Of a stretch of 64,000 nucleotides of DNA, positions 62,903-64,000 are shown one piece after another. The notes beneath the pieces are model-generated. The model saw nothing but the letters and a program-made list of their open reading frames with translations, made no database searches and was not told the DNA's origin. The stretch's first letter is position 1. Every line of letters begins with the position of its first letter. The stretch covers positions 42,542,602 through 42,606,601 of the forward strand of contig OX387185.1 in NCBI GenBank assembly GCA_947561395.2, read 5' to 3'. A program made the position numbers and the translations under genes. The stretch comes from Buxus sempervirens. Taxonomy: Eukaryota; Streptophyta; Magnoliopsida; Buxales; Buxaceae.

Positions 62903-64000
62903 TGTTAGCACCTGATTTTTGCATCCCTAAAATGAAGAAAAATGAAAAGTCAAACTAAAAGTCAAACCCTGAGGGGTCAAAAAATTGACTTTTTGATTCA
63001 AGTAAATTTGGCCATCAAACTTCATCTCATTGAAAAGAGCATTCCAACACGGTTCTAACGCAACTGAGTTTGCTGGAATCGGAGTCCAAATGAGAAAGTT
63101 ATGAGTCAGTCAAACCTTTTGGGAAGCGAAAAGTTGACTTTTTGCTCGACCCCAATTCAGCTGCCAAATTGATCCCAATAAATAGGTGACTCCGAGCTGA
63201 TTCCAACGACACTAAGTTTATTGAAATCGGACACCAGATGAAGAAGTTATGGGCAGTTGAAGTTTCAAGAAAACTGCCCATGTGGCAAAATAGCAGCAAA
63301 AAAAGAAGAATAAATTAATAAAATAAATAAGATAATCATTTAACAAAAATATCTCTATTTTTTAATAATATTATAATTAAAGAATCTCGTTTTTATAATA
63401 AAATAATCAAAAAATCGGATAAAAATCTTTAAATAAATCAAATTTAATAAAGCATTTGAAATCCAGCAAATTTAAAACGTGCTCGCCCGTATTTGAAATA
63501 CGGGTAGGGCATGCCCGTACTTCAAATATGGGCACACCTTCTGGAAGGGACACGCATCGCTGTACGGCAAGACACGCGTCCCGTACGGCCGATTCGGCGA
63601 GATTTGAAAATGTGTGTTTTTCGCCCGCATTTGAATTACGGGCAAGGCATGCCTGCATTTGAAGTACGGGCAAGGCATGCCCACACTTCAAATACGGGCA
63701 CGAAAAAAATGCCTATAAATAGGGGGCCAGCCTCCCCATTTGTGGAAGCAGCCCCCTTTGGTCGACCCCCCTCTTCTTCCTTGTGTTTTCCACACCCAAA
63801 CCCTGTCTCCACTCTGTCAACACCAACCCTAATGACCATATTGCCCCTAAACCTTGCCTAAAACTTTCTTTTTCACCCTTTGAGTATAAGAAACCCAGTG
63901 AACCCCTGTTCAAACCAATTCGTGAAATCAACAGGAGCGCTGAAGCGCTGCCCAAAATCTTCCAACTGTCCCCACCTTTTCATCTCTCTCAATCCAGAAT
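62903..64000 (+). mobile_element. Long LTR D, plus orientation, cut by window end
   Basis: It starts TGTTAGCACCTGATTTTTGC at 62903 and shares the A/B backbone: AACCCTGAGGGG, 'AAGAAGTTATG', AAAACGTGC, GGACACGC, CCCGTACGGCCGATTCGGCG. Palindromes GCCCGTATTT/AAATACGGG cluster at 63485-63705, followed by TATAAAT at 63714-63720. R/U5 begins after that and continues past the window, so whether it is solo or part of a full element is unknown. Confidence 0.8.

Noticed and set aside
63485-63705. Regularly repeated palindromes suggesting a CRISPR-like array
   Set aside because: Spacers are not unique equal-length units, the genome is a plant, and the array sits in an LTR promoter region.

Overview
The window is nuclear DNA from a flowering plant, probably a eudicot. 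It is AT-rich and intron-rich, with GT-AG introns, plant-specific gene families and dense plant-type transposons. I cannot name the species from sequence alone.

Four complete or near-complete protein genes can be read exon by exon. (1) An alpha-dioxygenase (fatty-acid oxylipin pathway), minus strand, 9967-14623, 10 exons, 628 aa. (2) A GH1 beta-glucosidase of the BGLU44-like type, plus strand, 25105-27954, 11 exons, 507 aa. (3) A family-14 glycosyltransferase resembling AGP beta-glucuronosyltransferases, minus strand, 28976-38482, 4 exons with an 8.1 kb first intron, 400 aa. (4) RACK1, a seven-WD40 ribosome-associated scaffold, minus strand, 41266-46932, 2 exons with a 4.7 kb intron, 315 aa. 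A fifth gene, probably a PPR protein, starts at 23648 and runs into a 200-N assembly gap. These genes are independent neighbours. No shared pathway or operon-like arrangement is implied.

The rest is layered mobile DNA. Left end (1-8226): fragments of long LTRs, a Copia remnant with LTRs facing each other, and an almost intact hAT transposon (4797-8043, perfect 8-bp target duplication) sitting inside a foldback MITE. Middle (12.7-21.1 kb): a hAT MITE in an alpha-dioxygenase intron, two Harbinger-like elements (the second lies in the RACK1 intron and itself contains a hAT-like element), two Mutator-like MITEs with 9-bp duplications, and an internally deleted Copia element with matching 300-bp LTRs. 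Right end (47-64 kb): a minus-strand L1-type LINE cut into pieces by at least two 2.3-2.4 kb solo LTRs with perfect 5-bp target duplications, plus several related LTRs.

The most unusual pattern is in these long LTRs. Family members share a backbone but carry a different short palindrome, repeated several times just upstream of the TATA box, with degenerate versions again about 0.7-0.9 kb downstream. A second recurring oddity is tiny poly(A/T) insertions of only 15-39 bp flanked by direct repeats of about 14-17 bp, which look like extreme truncations of retroposition.
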